A stretch of 64,000 nucleotides of DNA from CADEGL01 sp050180485 (GTDB taxonomy: Bacteria > Pseudomonadota > Alphaproteobacteria > CADEGL01): positions 15,941-79,940 of the forward strand of contig JBFXED010000019.1 in assembly GCA_050180485.1 (NCBI GenBank), given 5' to 3'. Both the position numbers and the translations under genes were made by a program. This document shows, one piece after another, positions 26,321 to 35,849 of the stretch; position 1 is the stretch's first letter, and each line of letters begins with the position of its first letter. The notes under the pieces are model-generated. The model was given only the letters and a program-made list of their open reading frames with translations, was not told the DNA's origin and did not search any database.

Positions 26321-26587
26321 TCAGCTCTCCAGCAGCCGCGTGATGCGGTCGATGGTGTCCTCTAGCCGGCGGGTCACGTCGCGATTCGCCTCGGCCAGCG
26401 AGGCGGCACGCGCCTCCGCGGCGCTGGCGGCTGCCTGAGCGGCGTCGGCCGCCGTCTGATTTTGGTCGGCCGCATCGCGACCTTCGACGGCTGCGGCTTC
26501 CACGCGGGCGACACGCGCGGCAACCGCGCTCTCCAAGCGGTCGAGGGATTTTTCCAAGCGCTGTGAAGCGCTGTCGAAGCTTGTCAT
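26321..26587 (-). CDS. DUF4164-like coiled-coil protein
   Basis: An 88-residue, almost wholly helical protein rich in Ala, Arg, Asp and Glu (SASQRLEKSLDRLESAVAAR at the start, DVTRRLEDTIDRITRLLES at the end). Heptad-like spacing of Leu, Val and Ala predicts a coiled coil. Small proteins of this type are commonly encoded just before zapA in alphaproteobacteria, which suggests a link with division, but no function is established. The start is ATG at 26587. Confidence 0.8.
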   Translation of the reverse strand: MTSFDSASQRLEKSLDRLESAVAARVARVEAAAVEGRDAADQNQTAADAAQAAASAAEARAASLAEANRDVTRRLEDTIDRITRLLES

Positions 26588-26872
26588 CGGTTGCGCGATG
26601 GTGGCGGATGGGTACTGTTCGGACCATACGACGGCACATGAGGGAGGTCAACGAACGCCTTGCGCCCCAGGGATTTTTTGCCTCAGGCGCAGGTACGCAA
26701 CGAAGCGGCCGGCAAGGCCGTCGGAATCACCCCGGACAAACCATGAACCCGATTGACGTGATCCCGGCGGCACAGCATGTTGCGCACCGTCCGTTTCGGC
26801 CCCGTTGTCGGGCCGTCCATCCCGAACGGGGGCATGCCGCGCGCGCAACGCCCGCCCGCCCCACAGGCTCCA
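26588..26872. other. divergent control region between the zapA unit and tkt
   Basis: 285 bases between the starts of the DUF4164 gene (minus) and tkt (plus). It must hold promoters for both directions. I see a loose palindrome near 26657-26698 (TGCGCC ... GGCGCA around a T-run), but no clear -35/-10 pair or known operator. The tkt frame is open through much of it, so an upstream tkt start cannot be fully excluded. Confidence 0.4.
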
Positions 26873-28894
26873 ATGACCGCCGCACGGCAGACCGAAAAAC
26901 CCTCGACTGACAGCTTGTTAGACCCCGCCCGACGCGCCATGGCGAACGCGATCCGCGCTTTGTCGATGGATGCCGTCGAGGCCGCGAAATCCGGCCATCC
27001 CGGCATGCCGATGGGCATGGCCGACGTGGCCACCGTCCTGTTCGCCGATTTCCTGAAATTCGATCCCGCCGCGCCGTCGTGGCCCGACCGCGACCGCTTC
27101 GTCCTGTCCGCCGGTCACGGCTCGATGCTGCTCTATTCGCTGCTGCATCTGACCGGCTATGCCGACATGACGATCGACGACCTGAAGCGTTTCCGTCAGC
27201 TCGGCAGCCGCACCGCGGGCCATCCCGAATACGGCCACGCCGCCGGCATCGAGACCACGACCGGTCCCTTGGGCCAGGGCCTGGCGAACGCGGTCGGCAT
27301 GGCGCTGGCCGAGGCCATGCTGCGCGCGCGTTACGGGCGCGAGGCGGTCGATCATTACACCTACGTCATCGCGGGCGACGGCTGCCTAATGGAAGGCATC
27401 AGCCACGAGGCCATCTCGCTGGCCGGGCACCTGCGCCTCAGCCGCCTGATCGTCCTGTTCGACGACAACGGCATCACCATCGACGGTAAGACCAGCTTTT
27501 CCGTCTCCGACGACCAGCTCGCGCGCTTTCGCGCCAGCAATTGGGACGTCCAATCGGTCGATGGTCACGACCATGGCGCAGTGCGCGCCGCGATCGAGAA
27601 GGCACGCGCGACCGAGGCGCCCTCGCTGATCGCCTGCCGCACCACCATCGCCTACGGCGCGCCGACCAAGGCCGGCAGCGAGTGGGCGCACGGCAGCCCC
27701 TTGGGCGCGCAGGAGATCGCAGGCGCGCGCGAGAAACTCGGCTGGAGCCACGCGCCGTTCGAAATCCCGGCCGATATCGCCAAAGCGTGGCGCGCGGTCG
27801 GCAGCCGCGGCCAGGCCGCGCGTAAGGAATGGGAAGCCCGTCTCGCGGCTTTGCCTGCCGACAAGCGCAAGACGTTCGAGCGCGTCATGGCGGGCAGGCT
27901 GCCCGAGGGCTGGAAAGAAGCTGTCGACGCGCTGAAGCAAAAGGTTTCGAGCGAGAAGCCCAAGCTGGCCACCCGCCAGAGTTCGGGCAACGCGCTGGAA
28001 GTGCTGACCCAAGCCGTGCCGGAACTGGTCGGCGGCTCCGCCGACCTCACCGGTTCGAACAACACCAAGGCCAAGGCGCAGAATTTCGTCACGTCAGCCG
28101 ATTTCTCGGGAAGCTATATCGGCTACGGCGTGCGCGAGCATGCGATGGGCGCGGCCATGAACGGCATCGCCCTGCATAAGGGCCTGATCCCATACGGCGG
28201 CACGTTCCTGGTCTTCACAGACTATGCCCGCCCCGCGATCCGCCTTTCCGCCCTCATGGGCCTGCGTGTCGTCTATGTGATGACGCACGACTCGATCGGT
28301 CTTGGCGAGGACGGCCCGACCCATCAGCCGGTCGAGCACATGGCGGCGCTGCGCGCCATCCCGAATCTTCTCGTCTTCCGTCCCGCGGACGGTGTCGAGA
28401 CCGCCGAATGCTGGGCGGTCGCGCTCGAGAATGCGGACCGTCCATCCGTCCTGGCTCTGACGCGCCAAGCCGTGCCCACCGTGCGCACCGAACACCAGCG
28501 CGAGAATCTCTCCGCGCGCGGCGCATACGAATTGGCGCCCGCCACCGGCAAGGCCAAGGTCTCGCTGTTCGCGACCGGCTCCGAGGTGCATCTCGCCCTC
28601 GAAGCGCGCGCGCAGTTGGAGAAGGACGGCATCCCCACCCGCGTCGTCTCCGTGCCCAGCATGGAACTGTTCGCGGCGCAGCCGGAGAGCTACCGCGCCG
28701 CCGTGCTCGGCGAAACCGATGCGCGCGTGGCCATTGAAGCCGGCGTACGCCAGGCCTGGGACAGCATCATCGGTCCCAAGGGCGCCTTCATCGGCATGAC
28801 AAGTTTCGGTGCCTCGGCGCCGGCCGGGGATCTCTACAAGCATTTCGGCATCACGGCCGAGGCGGCGGTCAACGCCGCCCGGAAGCTGGTCTAG
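26873..28894 (+). CDS. tkt: transketolase
   Basis: Thiamine-diphosphate enzyme moving two-carbon units in the pentose phosphate (and, where present, Calvin) pathway. The 673-residue protein has the usual length. Visible features: SGHPGMPMGMADV near residue 37, the ThDP-binding GDGCLMEGISHEA, DDNGITIDG, the pyrimidine-domain HDSIGLGEDGPTHQPVEH, and the C-terminal domain with ATGSEV. The start ATG 26873 (MTAARQTEK) fits homologs; the longer frame from 26777 is low-complexity. gap follows 35 bases later on the same strand. Confidence 0.97.
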   Translation: MTAARQTEKPSTDSLLDPARRAMANAIRALSMDAVEAAKSGHPGMPMGMADVATVLFADFLKFDPAAPSWPDRDRFVLSAGHGSMLLYSLLHLTGYADMTIDDLKRFRQLGSRTAGHPEYGHAAGIETTTGPLGQGLANAVGMALAEAMLRARYGREAVDHYTYVIAGDGCLMEGISHEAISLAGHLRLSRLIVLFDDNGITIDGKTSFSVSDDQLARFRASNWDVQSVDGHDHGAVRAAIEKARATEAPSLIACRTTIAYGAPTKAGSEWAHGSPLGAQEIAGAREKLGWSHAPFEIPADIAKAWRAVGSRGQAARKEWEARLAALPADKRKTFERVMAGRLPEGWKEAVDALKQKVSSEKPKLATRQSSGNALEVLTQAVPELVGGSADLTGSNNTKAKAQNFVTSADFSGSYIGYGVREHAMGAAMNGIALHKGLIPYGGTFLVFTDYARPAIRLSALMGLRVVYVMTHDSIGLGEDGPTHQPVEHMAALRAIPNLLVFRPADGVETAECWAVALENADRPSVLALTRQAVPTVRTEHQRENLSARGAYELAPATGKAKVSLFATGSEVHLALEARAQLEKDGIPTRVVSVPSMELFAAQPESYRAAVLGETDARVAIEAGVRQAWDSIIGPKGAFIGMTSFGASAPAGDLYKHFGITAEAAVNAARKLV

Positions 28895-28929
28895 CAAAGA
28901 CCAGGGGCACTTAGAGAACGGAGGGAAGA

Positions 28930-29940
<1,011 letters not shown>

Positions 29941-29962
29941 GCCGGAACACTTTACGGAATCG

Positions 29963-29995
29963 AAAAGGGCGGACCTTCGGGTCCGCCCTTTTGTT
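29963..29995. terminator. bidirectional intrinsic terminator between gap and the LysR gene
   Basis: A perfect 13 bp stem (AAAAGGGCGGACC / GGTCCGCCCTTTT, 29963-29975 and 29980-29992) with a TTCG tetraloop. It has T-rich ends on the plus strand (TTTTGTTT) and As on the other side that give TTTT on the minus strand, so it can stop both gap and the convergent LysR gene, whose stop codon begins right at its edge. Confidence 0.9.
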
Positions 29996-30943
29996 TCAGG
30001 CCGCCGACGCGTCCGGCGTACGCGGGGCAAGCGATGCGCCCGCTTCCCAGCGCGGCACGGGCGAAAACAATCCCGAGAGAAAATCGACGAAGGCGCGCAC
30101 CTTGGGCGAGAGGTGCCGGCTGGGCGGATACATGGCGTAGATCGGCGGCGCGGGCGCGGCATAGTCGCTGAGCACCGCCTTCAGACGGCCCGCGCGCAGA
30201 TCCTCGCCCACGAACCACGTGGGCAGCATGGCCACGCCCAAACCGTCCAGCGCCGCGCAGCGGATCGTCGAGACGTTGTTGACGCGCATGCGGCCCGTGA
30301 CATGGATGGCTTGCTCGACGCCTTCCTCGCCCGTCAGCCGCCAGTGCTCGCCCGCGGCCAGATAGCTGTAAAGAAGACAATCGTGGCGCGTCAGATCGCG
30401 CGGCTCCTTGGGCGTCCCCCGTTCAGCCCAATAGGCCGGCGATGCCACGATCACGCGTTGCGAGCTGGCCAGCTTGCGCGCGATCAGGCTCGAATCCTTC
30501 AACTCGGCGATGCGCACCAGGACGTCCACCGCCTCGGCCAGAGGATCGATGAACTGGTCGGTCATCTCCACATCGAGCGTGATGTCGGGATATTGGCGCA
30601 TGAACGAAGCCAGCGAAGGCGCGATATGCAGGCGGCCGAACACGGCCGGCATGTTGATGCGCAAGGGACCGCGCGGCGTCGCGTTCAGGCTGGTGACGGC
30701 CTCGGTCGCCTCCTCGATATCGGCCAGGATGCGGCGGCACCGCTCCAGATAGCCGCGGCCCACGTCCGTGAGCGCGATCTTCCGCGTGGTGCGGTTGAAA
30801 AGCTGGGCGCCAAGCTGGTCCTCGAGCGTCGAAATCTGCCGGCTAATGGCCGAGGGGGTCAGTCCCAAAAGCCGTGCCGCGCCGGACAGGCTGCCGGCCT
30901 CAGCCACCTTCACGAACACCCGCATACCTTCAAATGTGACCAT
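29996..30943 (-). CDS. LysR-family transcriptional regulator
   Basis: A 315-residue regulator. The N-terminal winged helix (MRVFVKVAEAGSLSGAARLL then LTPSAISRQISTLEDQLGAQ) binds DNA; the substrate-binding domain starts near residue 90 (GPLRINMPAVFGRLHIAPSL). It belongs to the large CrgA/DsdC-like group annotated for many oxidative or catabolic roles; the effector cannot be told. It is divergent from the DUF1127 gene across an AT-rich 135 base gap, so that gene and itself are the natural first targets. Confidence 0.93.
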   Translation of the reverse strand: MVTFEGMRVFVKVAEAGSLSGAARLLGLTPSAISRQISTLEDQLGAQLFNRTTRKIALTDVGRGYLERCRRILADIEEATEAVTSLNATPRGPLRINMPAVFGRLHIAPSLASFMRQYPDITLDVEMTDQFIDPLAEAVDVLVRIAELKDSSLIARKLASSQRVIVASPAYWAERGTPKEPRDLTRHDCLLYSYLAAGEHWRLTGEEGVEQAIHVTGRMRVNNVSTIRCAALDGLGVAMLPTWFVGEDLRAGRLKAVLSDYAAPAPPIYAMYPPSRHLSPKVRAFVDFLSGLFSPVPRWEAGASLAPRTPDASAA

Positions 30944-31078
30944 GGCGGCAATCCTATTTGTGCAAAAATATTACAAATTATGTTTTATTTTTTATCATTT
31001 TCAAAAAATTAGCAAAGCCAATAATCAGCTTACGCCGCACCGCAGCGTAATCATTGTACCGCAACATTGAGGTGTGCC
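30944..31078. promoter_or_regulatory. AT-rich divergent control region, LysR / DUF1127
   Basis: This gap is strikingly AT-rich for the window (runs such as TTTTATTTTTTATC and TTCAAAAAATTAG around 30978-31015). It holds a 6 bp inverted repeat TTACGC ... GCGTAA at 31030-31050, 29 bases before the DUF1127 start, a reasonable place for an operator. LysR proteins favour T-N11-A palindromes in such divergent gaps. No exact -35/-10 pair is claimed. Confidence 0.4.
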
Positions 31079-31447
31079 GTGAGCCGGCTTCCCAAGCCCA
31101 TGCAAGACTACAGCGAAATCCTGGTCACGTTACCTCCCCGCGGCCCCGCGCCCCTGCCGCTGGGCGGAAAGTGGCCGGGTCCCGTCCCCCTCGTCCGCGA
31201 GCATCTGGACGAGATCGTGGCCGAAGCGCGCGAGGATCGCGCCCGCGCCGTGCGTGAAGCTGCGTGGTCTCTGATCCATACCGCGATCGCGCCGTTCCGC
31301 GCCTTGGCGCGTTCCTGGCGCGCCTGGCGCAAACACGAGCGCGACATGGAAGAACTGCTGCAGCTCGACGATCGCGCGCTCGCCGACATGGGTATTTCGC
31401 GCTACGACGCGCTCGTGGCAGCCAAGAGCGCCCGTCGCCGCGACTAG
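31079..31447 (+). CDS. DUF1127-domain protein
   Basis: A 122-residue protein whose last 35 residues form the DUF1127 (YjiS-like) helix: EELLQLDDRALADMGISRYD. DUF1127 proteins are small arginine-rich proteins; some have been linked to RNA binding, RNA turnover and phosphate or stress responses in alphaproteobacteria. The first 60 residues are proline-rich and acidic and have no family. GTG at 31079 was chosen, with GAGG 6 bases upstream; ATG at 31100 is an alternative. The arginine/tryptophan-rich middle (RALARSWRAWRKHERDMEE) may contact RNA. Confidence 0.8.
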   Translation: MSRLPKPMQDYSEILVTLPPRGPAPLPLGGKWPGPVPLVREHLDEIVAEAREDRARAVREAAWSLIHTAIAPFRALARSWRAWRKHERDMEELLQLDDRALADMGISRYDALVAAKSARRRD

Positions 31448-31492
31448 CGTCCGGCGCTTGCGGCCGGGCGCGGACCAACGCAGTGTGGGCCG

Positions 31493-31951
31493 GTGCGCAC
31501 GAAAGCGAAGCGGATTCGGAAAACCTCGCCGCGGAAGTTACCCCGCGCGATCGTGATTCATTCTCTCACCCATGCGGTGACCGCGCTCAAGGCCGCCGAA
31601 GAAGCCGGCGTACCCATCACGCTTTTATCACCACGCGATTTCGCGGCCTATGGCGGCGCTGGATTCTTCAACGCAATCGTCCGGCGCGCACGGGCGAAAG
31701 TACCGGCGGCAAAATCGGAAGCCGTGCTCGATTGCGGCGACGCGCCCGGTGTGGCGTTGGAAGCGTTGCGCGCGGGCGCGGAAGCCGTGCGTTTCGGCGG
31801 CCGGCCAACCGTGCGAAAGAAGATCGCCGAGATCGCCGGCGTGTACGGCGCGCGGCTTTTCACCGTCCGGCCACAGGCGCTCGATCTTCTCGATGCCGTC
31901 GATCCGCATGCCGCCTGCTGTGCATGGCTTGGACGCAGGATGCGCGCCTAA
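31493..31951 (+). CDS. conserved hypothetical protein upstream of fba
   Basis: A 152-residue protein that I cannot assign to a named family with certainty. After a basic N-terminus (KAKRIRKTSPRK) it looks like a compact alpha/beta protein: AIVIHSLTHAVTALKAAEEA, then VPITLLSPRDFAAYGGAGFF, VLDCGDAPGVALEALRAGAE, VRFGGRPTVRKKIAEIAG. The Cys-Gly-Asp and repeated small/hydrophobic strands recall a folded half-barrel. The start is GTG at 31493. It lies 74 bases before fba on the same strand, so a link to aldolase expression or sugar phosphate metabolism is possible but only inferred from position. Confidence 0.7.
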   Translation: MRTKAKRIRKTSPRKLPRAIVIHSLTHAVTALKAAEEAGVPITLLSPRDFAAYGGAGFFNAIVRRARAKVPAAKSEAVLDCGDAPGVALEALRAGAEAVRFGGRPTVRKKIAEIAGVYGARLFTVRPQALDLLDAVDPHAACCAWLGRRMRA

Positions 31952-32025
31952 TTGAAAAACGCGCCTATGTCGGCTATTCAGGATCGGTCATTCCCTCTCC
32001 GCACGATTGCAAGGAAAACGGTCCG

Positions 32026-32955
32026 ATGAAGCTCTCCGCGCGCGTCAAGAAAATCCTGGCCAACTATGAAAGCGACACGCCCGGCACCAAGGCCAACCTG
32101 GCCCGCATCCTGATGAACGGCCGACTGGGCGGCACCGGCAATCTGGTGATCCTGCCGGTCGACCAGGGCTTCGAACACGGCCCCGCGCGCAGCTTCGCGC
32201 CCAACCCCGACGCCTACGACCCGCACTATCATTATCAGCTCGCGATCGATGCGGGCCTGTCGGCATACGCCGCGCCGCTCGGCATGATCGAAGCGGGCGC
32301 CGACACCTTCGCCGGCTGCATTCCGACCATCCTCAAGGTCAACAGCGCGAATAGCCTGTCGCGCGTGAAGGAAGGCGCCGACCAGGCCGTGACCGGCAGC
32401 GTGAAGGACGCGCTGCGCCTCGGCTGCTCTGCCATCGGCTTCACCATCTATCCGGCTTCCGACGCGGGCTACGCCCAGATGGAAGAGATCCGCGCGATGG
32501 CCGAAGAGGCCAAGGCGCACGGCCTAGCCGTCGTCATGTGGTCCTATCCGCGCGGCGGCAGCCTGTCCAAGCAGGGCGAGACGGCCATCGACATCGTGGC
32601 CTATGCCGCCCACATGGCCGCGCTCCTGGGCGCCCACATCATCAAGGTGAAGCCGCCAACCGAGCATCTTGAACTCGAAGCCGCCAAGAAGGTCTACGAA
32701 AGCCGCAAGATCGACGTCTCCACCCTCACCGCCCGCATCCGCCACGTGGTGCAGAGCTGTTTCAACGGCCGCCGCATCGTCGTCTTCTCCGGTGGCGAGG
32801 CCAAGGATCTGGACGGCATCTACAAGGAGATCCGCGAGATCCGCGACGGTGGCGGCACCGGCTCCATCATCGGCCGCAACACGTTCCAGCGTCCGCGCGA
32901 CGAGGCGCTGAAGATGCTCGACACCATCATCGACATCTACAAGAACAAGGCCTGA
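32026..32955 (+). CDS. fba: fructose-bisphosphate aldolase, class I (DhnA/FbaB type)
   Basis: Cleaves fructose-1,6-bisphosphate (or condenses the trioses). The 309-residue protein belongs to the archaeal/bacterial DhnA-type class I aldolases, which use a Schiff-base lysine rather than zinc. Visible: VDQGFEHGPARSF near the start, CSAIGFTIYPAS, VMWSYPRGG, the lysine-bearing HIIKVKPPTEHLE, and the C-terminal phosphate site FSGGEAKDLDG with GSIIGRNTFQRP. The start is ATG at 32026, with AAGGAAAA upstream; the open frame reaching back to 31264 is an accident overlapping other genes. Confidence 0.95.
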   Translation: MKLSARVKKILANYESDTPGTKANLARILMNGRLGGTGNLVILPVDQGFEHGPARSFAPNPDAYDPHYHYQLAIDAGLSAYAAPLGMIEAGADTFAGCIPTILKVNSANSLSRVKEGADQAVTGSVKDALRLGCSAIGFTIYPASDAGYAQMEEIRAMAEEAKAHGLAVVMWSYPRGGSLSKQGETAIDIVAYAAHMAALLGAHIIKVKPPTEHLELEAAKKVYESRKIDVSTLTARIRHVVQSCFNGRRIVVFSGGEAKDLDGIYKEIREIRDGGGTGSIIGRNTFQRPRDEALKMLDTIIDIYKNKA

Positions 32956-32965
32956 TTCCCCGCCC

Positions 32966-33655
32966 ATGGCGCGCAAGCCGCGTCCGGCGAAGGAACCTGA
33001 GGAAACCGAATCGGAGCCGGCGCCCTGCCGGCTCTACCTCATTACCCCGCCCGCCTTCGATCCGCGCGCGTTCCGCGACACGCTCGCGGCCGCACTCGAC
33101 GGCGGCGACGTGGCCTGCCTGCAGCTTCGCCTGAAGGACGTGCCCGACGAAGAAATCCGCCGCGCGGGCGAAATCCTGATGCCGGTGTGTCACCGGCGCG
33201 ACGTGGCCTTCATCGTCAACGACCGGCCCGACATTGCCCAAGCGCTGGGCGCGGACGGCGTGCATGTCGGCCAGACCGATGCGAGCTATGAAGACGCACG
33301 GCAACTTTTGGGGCCGGACAAGATCGTCGGCGTGACCTGCCATGCCTCGCGCCATCTGGCCATGGAGGCCGGCGAGGCGGGCGCGGATTACGTGGCGTTC
33401 GGCACCTTCTTTCCGACGCGCACGAAAGAGGGCGCCAAAACGCTGGCCGATCCCGATCTTCTGTTCTGGTGGGACCGGCTGATGACGGTGCCCTCTGTCG
33501 CCATCGGCGGAATCAACGCCGAGAACTGCGCGCCGTTGGTCGAAGCCGGCGCGGATTTCCTGGCCGTCGTCTCAGCCGTATGGGATCACCCTCAAGGCCC
33601 CGCGGCGGGCGTGCGAGCCTTGAATGACGCCATTGTCCGCGCGGGCGGGGCTTAG
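32966..33655 (+). CDS. thiE: thiamine phosphate synthase-like protein
   Basis: Couples the pyrimidine and thiazole halves of thiamine. The 229-residue TIM-barrel protein shows most expected motifs: LQLRLKDVPDEEI, the metal/pyrophosphate site VNDRPDIAQALGADGVHVGQ, GVTCHASRHLAMEAGEAGAD, YVAFGTFFPTRTK and AIGGINAENCAPLVEAGADF. A charged 20-residue leader precedes the barrel. It begins 10 bases after fba. In this group of bacteria, some ThiE-like copies are thought to have other roles, so thiamine synthesis is likely but not certain. Confidence 0.88.
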   Translation: MARKPRPAKEPEETESEPAPCRLYLITPPAFDPRAFRDTLAAALDGGDVACLQLRLKDVPDEEIRRAGEILMPVCHRRDVAFIVNDRPDIAQALGADGVHVGQTDASYEDARQLLGPDKIVGVTCHASRHLAMEAGEAGADYVAFGTFFPTRTKEGAKTLADPDLLFWWDRLMTVPSVAIGGINAENCAPLVEAGADFLAVVSAVWDHPQGPAAGVRALNDAIVRAGGA

Positions 33656-34095
33656 TCGGCGGGCGGTTGCATGCGGAAGGGAATCGCCAGGCGGTTCCAC
33701 GCATTGATCTCGATGATGAGATAGGTCAGCGCGACCATCAGCTTGTCGCCGAACTGCTTCAACGCTTCCTGATAGACGTCGTCCGGCGCGTGGGTCTGAC
33801 TGACCAGCGTGACGGCCTCGGCCCAGGCCAGCGCCGCGCGCTCCTGGGCGCTGAAACTGTTCGCCTCGCGCCAGGCCGGCAGCACATCGATATGCGCCTG
33901 CTTGACGCCAACCGCGCGCAAATCCTTCGCGTGCAGCCAGCAGCAATAGGCGCAGCCGTTGATCTGCGACACACGGAGCTTGACCAGATGGATCAGCGCC
34001 TTGTCGAAGCCGCTCTCGCTGACGACGCGGCTGAGCCCCGCCATGGCGCGATATCCTTCCGGAGAGATCGTCTTGTAGTCGAGCCGTTGGGACAT
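33652..34095 (-). CDS. AhpD-like carboxymuconolactone decarboxylase-family protein
   Basis: A 147-residue all-helical protein with the alkylhydroperoxidase redox motif CxxC in GCAYCCWLHAKDLRAVG, followed by the conserved histidine of the proton relay. Such proteins reduce peroxides with the help of lipoyl or thiol partners, but most remain uncharacterised. The start is ATG at 34095 (MSQRLDYKT), chosen by homology and position. The gene converges with thiE so closely that the stop codons overlap in TTAG. Confidence 0.88.
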   Translation of the reverse strand: MSQRLDYKTISPEGYRAMAGLSRVVSESGFDKALIHLVKLRVSQINGCAYCCWLHAKDLRAVGVKQAHIDVLPAWREANSFSAQERAALAWAEAVTLVSQTHAPDDVYQEALKQFGDKLMVALTYLIIEINAWNRLAIPFRMQPPAD

Positions 34096-34115
34096 GGTTG
34101 CCTCCGTTGAAACCG

Positions 34116-35168
34116 TTACGTTCGCGCGACCGGCGCCCACAGGATGTCGTCGATACGATCCACGCCGGCCGCCAGCATGACCAGCCGGTCGAAGCCCAAG
34201 GCGATGCCCGCACTTTCCGGCATGCCGTGTTCGAGCGCCGCCAGGAAATCCTCATCGATGGGATAGCGTAGGCCGTACAGCTTCTCTTTCAAGTCCATGT
34301 CGGCCTCGAAGCGCGCGCGCTGGACGCGGACATCGGTCAACTCGCCGAATGCGTTGGCCAGTTCCAATCCGCAGACATAGATCTCGAACCGCTCCGCCAG
34401 GCGCGCATCGCCCGGCTTCGGACGCGACAGCGCGGCCATGGAGATCGGGTAGTCGTAGAGAATCGTCGGCGTGGGATGTCCGAGCTTGGGCTCGATATGC
34501 TCAAGGAAAATACGGAAGAAGATGTCGTCCCAACTGTCACTCTCCACAGGACGCAGTCCCAGCTTGCGTGCTTCCGGCGCGAACAACGCCGCGTTCGGAT
34601 TCTTCGGATCCGGCCCCATGCAGGCAAAAAGATCGATGCCGGTGTGCCGCCGAAACGCGTCGGTGACCGAAACCCGGTCCCATGCGCCGAACGGATCGGA
34701 TTCAAGGCCGCGCCAGGAAAAGCGCGTGCGTCCCGCCGCCTGCAGCGCGGCGCGCAACAGGCCGACGCAATCCTCCATGATGTCGCGATAAGAGGCGTCG
34801 GCGCGGTACCACTCGATCATGCTGAACTCGGGGTGGTGCGTCGCGGCGCGCTCGGCGTTCCGGTAGACCTTGCACAATTGGTAGAGGCGCTTCTCGCCCG
34901 CCACCAAGAGCTTCTTCATGGTGAATTCGGGACTCGTGTGCAGATAGAGCGTGCGCCGCGCCGCGCGGTCCGGCGCCTCGAGTTCGGTGCGGAAGGCGGC
35001 CAGATGCGGCTCCAGCCCCGGACTAACCTGCAAGGCGGGGGTTTCGACCTCGGCGAAATTCTCGCCGGCGAAGAACCCGCGCACGGCACCAAGCACCTTC
35101 TGGCGCGTTTCCAGATAGGGCCGGCGAGCGGCGTAAACATGGGGTTTCCACCAGTTTTCCGTACTCAC
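34116..35168 (-). CDS. epmA: elongation factor P lysyltransferase EpmA (PoxA/GenX)
   Basis: Paralog of the catalytic domain of lysyl-tRNA synthetase that attaches beta-lysine to EF-P. The 350-residue protein has the class II aminoacyl-tRNA synthetase motifs: FAEVETPALQVSPGLEPHL (motif 1), YQLCKVYRNAERAATHHPEF (motif 2) and ESAGIALGFDRLVMLAAG (motif 3). It lacks the anticodon-binding domain, as expected. The start is GTG 35168 (STENWWKPHVYAARRPYL matches the family start), with ATG 35255 an alternative. It is divergent from efp, its substrate gene. EpmB is not visible. Confidence 0.93.
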   Translation of the reverse strand: MSTENWWKPHVYAARRPYLETRQKVLGAVRGFFAGENFAEVETPALQVSPGLEPHLAAFRTELEAPDRAARRTLYLHTSPEFTMKKLLVAGEKRLYQLCKVYRNAERAATHHPEFSMIEWYRADASYRDIMEDCVGLLRAALQAAGRTRFSWRGLESDPFGAWDRVSVTDAFRRHTGIDLFACMGPDPKNPNAALFAPEARKLGLRPVESDSWDDIFFRIFLEHIEPKLGHPTPTILYDYPISMAALSRPKPGDARLAERFEIYVCGLELANAFGELTDVRVQRARFEADMDLKEKLYGLRYPIDEDFLAALEHGMPESAGIALGFDRLVMLAAGVDRIDDILWAPVART

Positions 35169-35276
35169 GCGCGCGGCCTCGCGGCGTTGCGTGGGTAGGG
35201 GCAAGCTGATAGGGTCCGCGCCCGTCGCGCCGGCCAGGGCGTACGACAAAGCCATGTCCAGCAAGGCGAAACCGAC

Positions 35277-35843
35277 ATGAAAGTCTCCGCGATCACCGTC
35301 CGTGCGGGCCACATTCTTGAGCACGAGGGCAAGCTGTGGGCCGTCATTAAGAGCGAGATATTCCAGCCGGGCAAGGGCGCCTCGGTGGTCCAGGTCGAGA
35401 TGCGCGACGCGCGCACCGGCATCAAGACCAATGTGCGCTTCCGTACCCAGGAAACCGTCGAGCGCGTGAGCCTGGACGAGCGCGAGTATCAGTTCCTGTT
35501 CCATGAAGGCGACACCTACACCTTCATGGACAAGGAATCGTTCGAACAGCTGACGGTCCAGAAGGAGGTTATCGGCGAGCAAGCCGATTTCCTGCGCGAC
35601 AATATGGATGTCTCGATCCACACCTTCGAGGGTCAGCCGCTGACGGTCACCCTGCCGCAGAACTGCATCATGGAAATCGTGGAAGCGGATGCGGTGGTGA
35701 AAGGCCAGACAGCCTCCTCGTCATACAAGCCCGCGATCCTCGAGAACGGCGTGCGCGTGATGGTGCCGCCCTTCGTCGGCCGCGGCGAGAAGATCGTCGT
35801 CAACATCGCCGACCGGACCTACGTCGAACGCGCCCGGGGCTGA
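35277..35843 (+). CDS. efp: translation elongation factor P
   Basis: Helps ribosomes through proline runs. The 188-residue protein has three beta-barrel domains and the tip loop FQPGKGASV, in which Lys33 is the residue that EpmA modifies. This matches the neighbouring epmA gene and argues for the beta-lysyl form of EF-P. The C-terminal part (VMVPPFVGRGEKIVVNIADR) is typical. suhB follows 6 bases later. Confidence 0.97.
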   Translation: MKVSAITVRAGHILEHEGKLWAVIKSEIFQPGKGASVVQVEMRDARTGIKTNVRFRTQETVERVSLDEREYQFLFHEGDTYTFMDKESFEQLTVQKEVIGEQADFLRDNMDVSIHTFEGQPLTVTLPQNCIMEIVEADAVVKGQTASSSYKPAILENGVRVMVPPFVGRGEKIVVNIADRTYVERARG

Positions 35844-35849
35844 TCGCCG

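Noticed and set aside
31264..32025. Long upstream extension of the fba frame
   Set aside because: It overlaps the DUF1127 and 31493-31951 genes in other frames, and the class I aldolase homology starts at 32026 behind a ribosome site.
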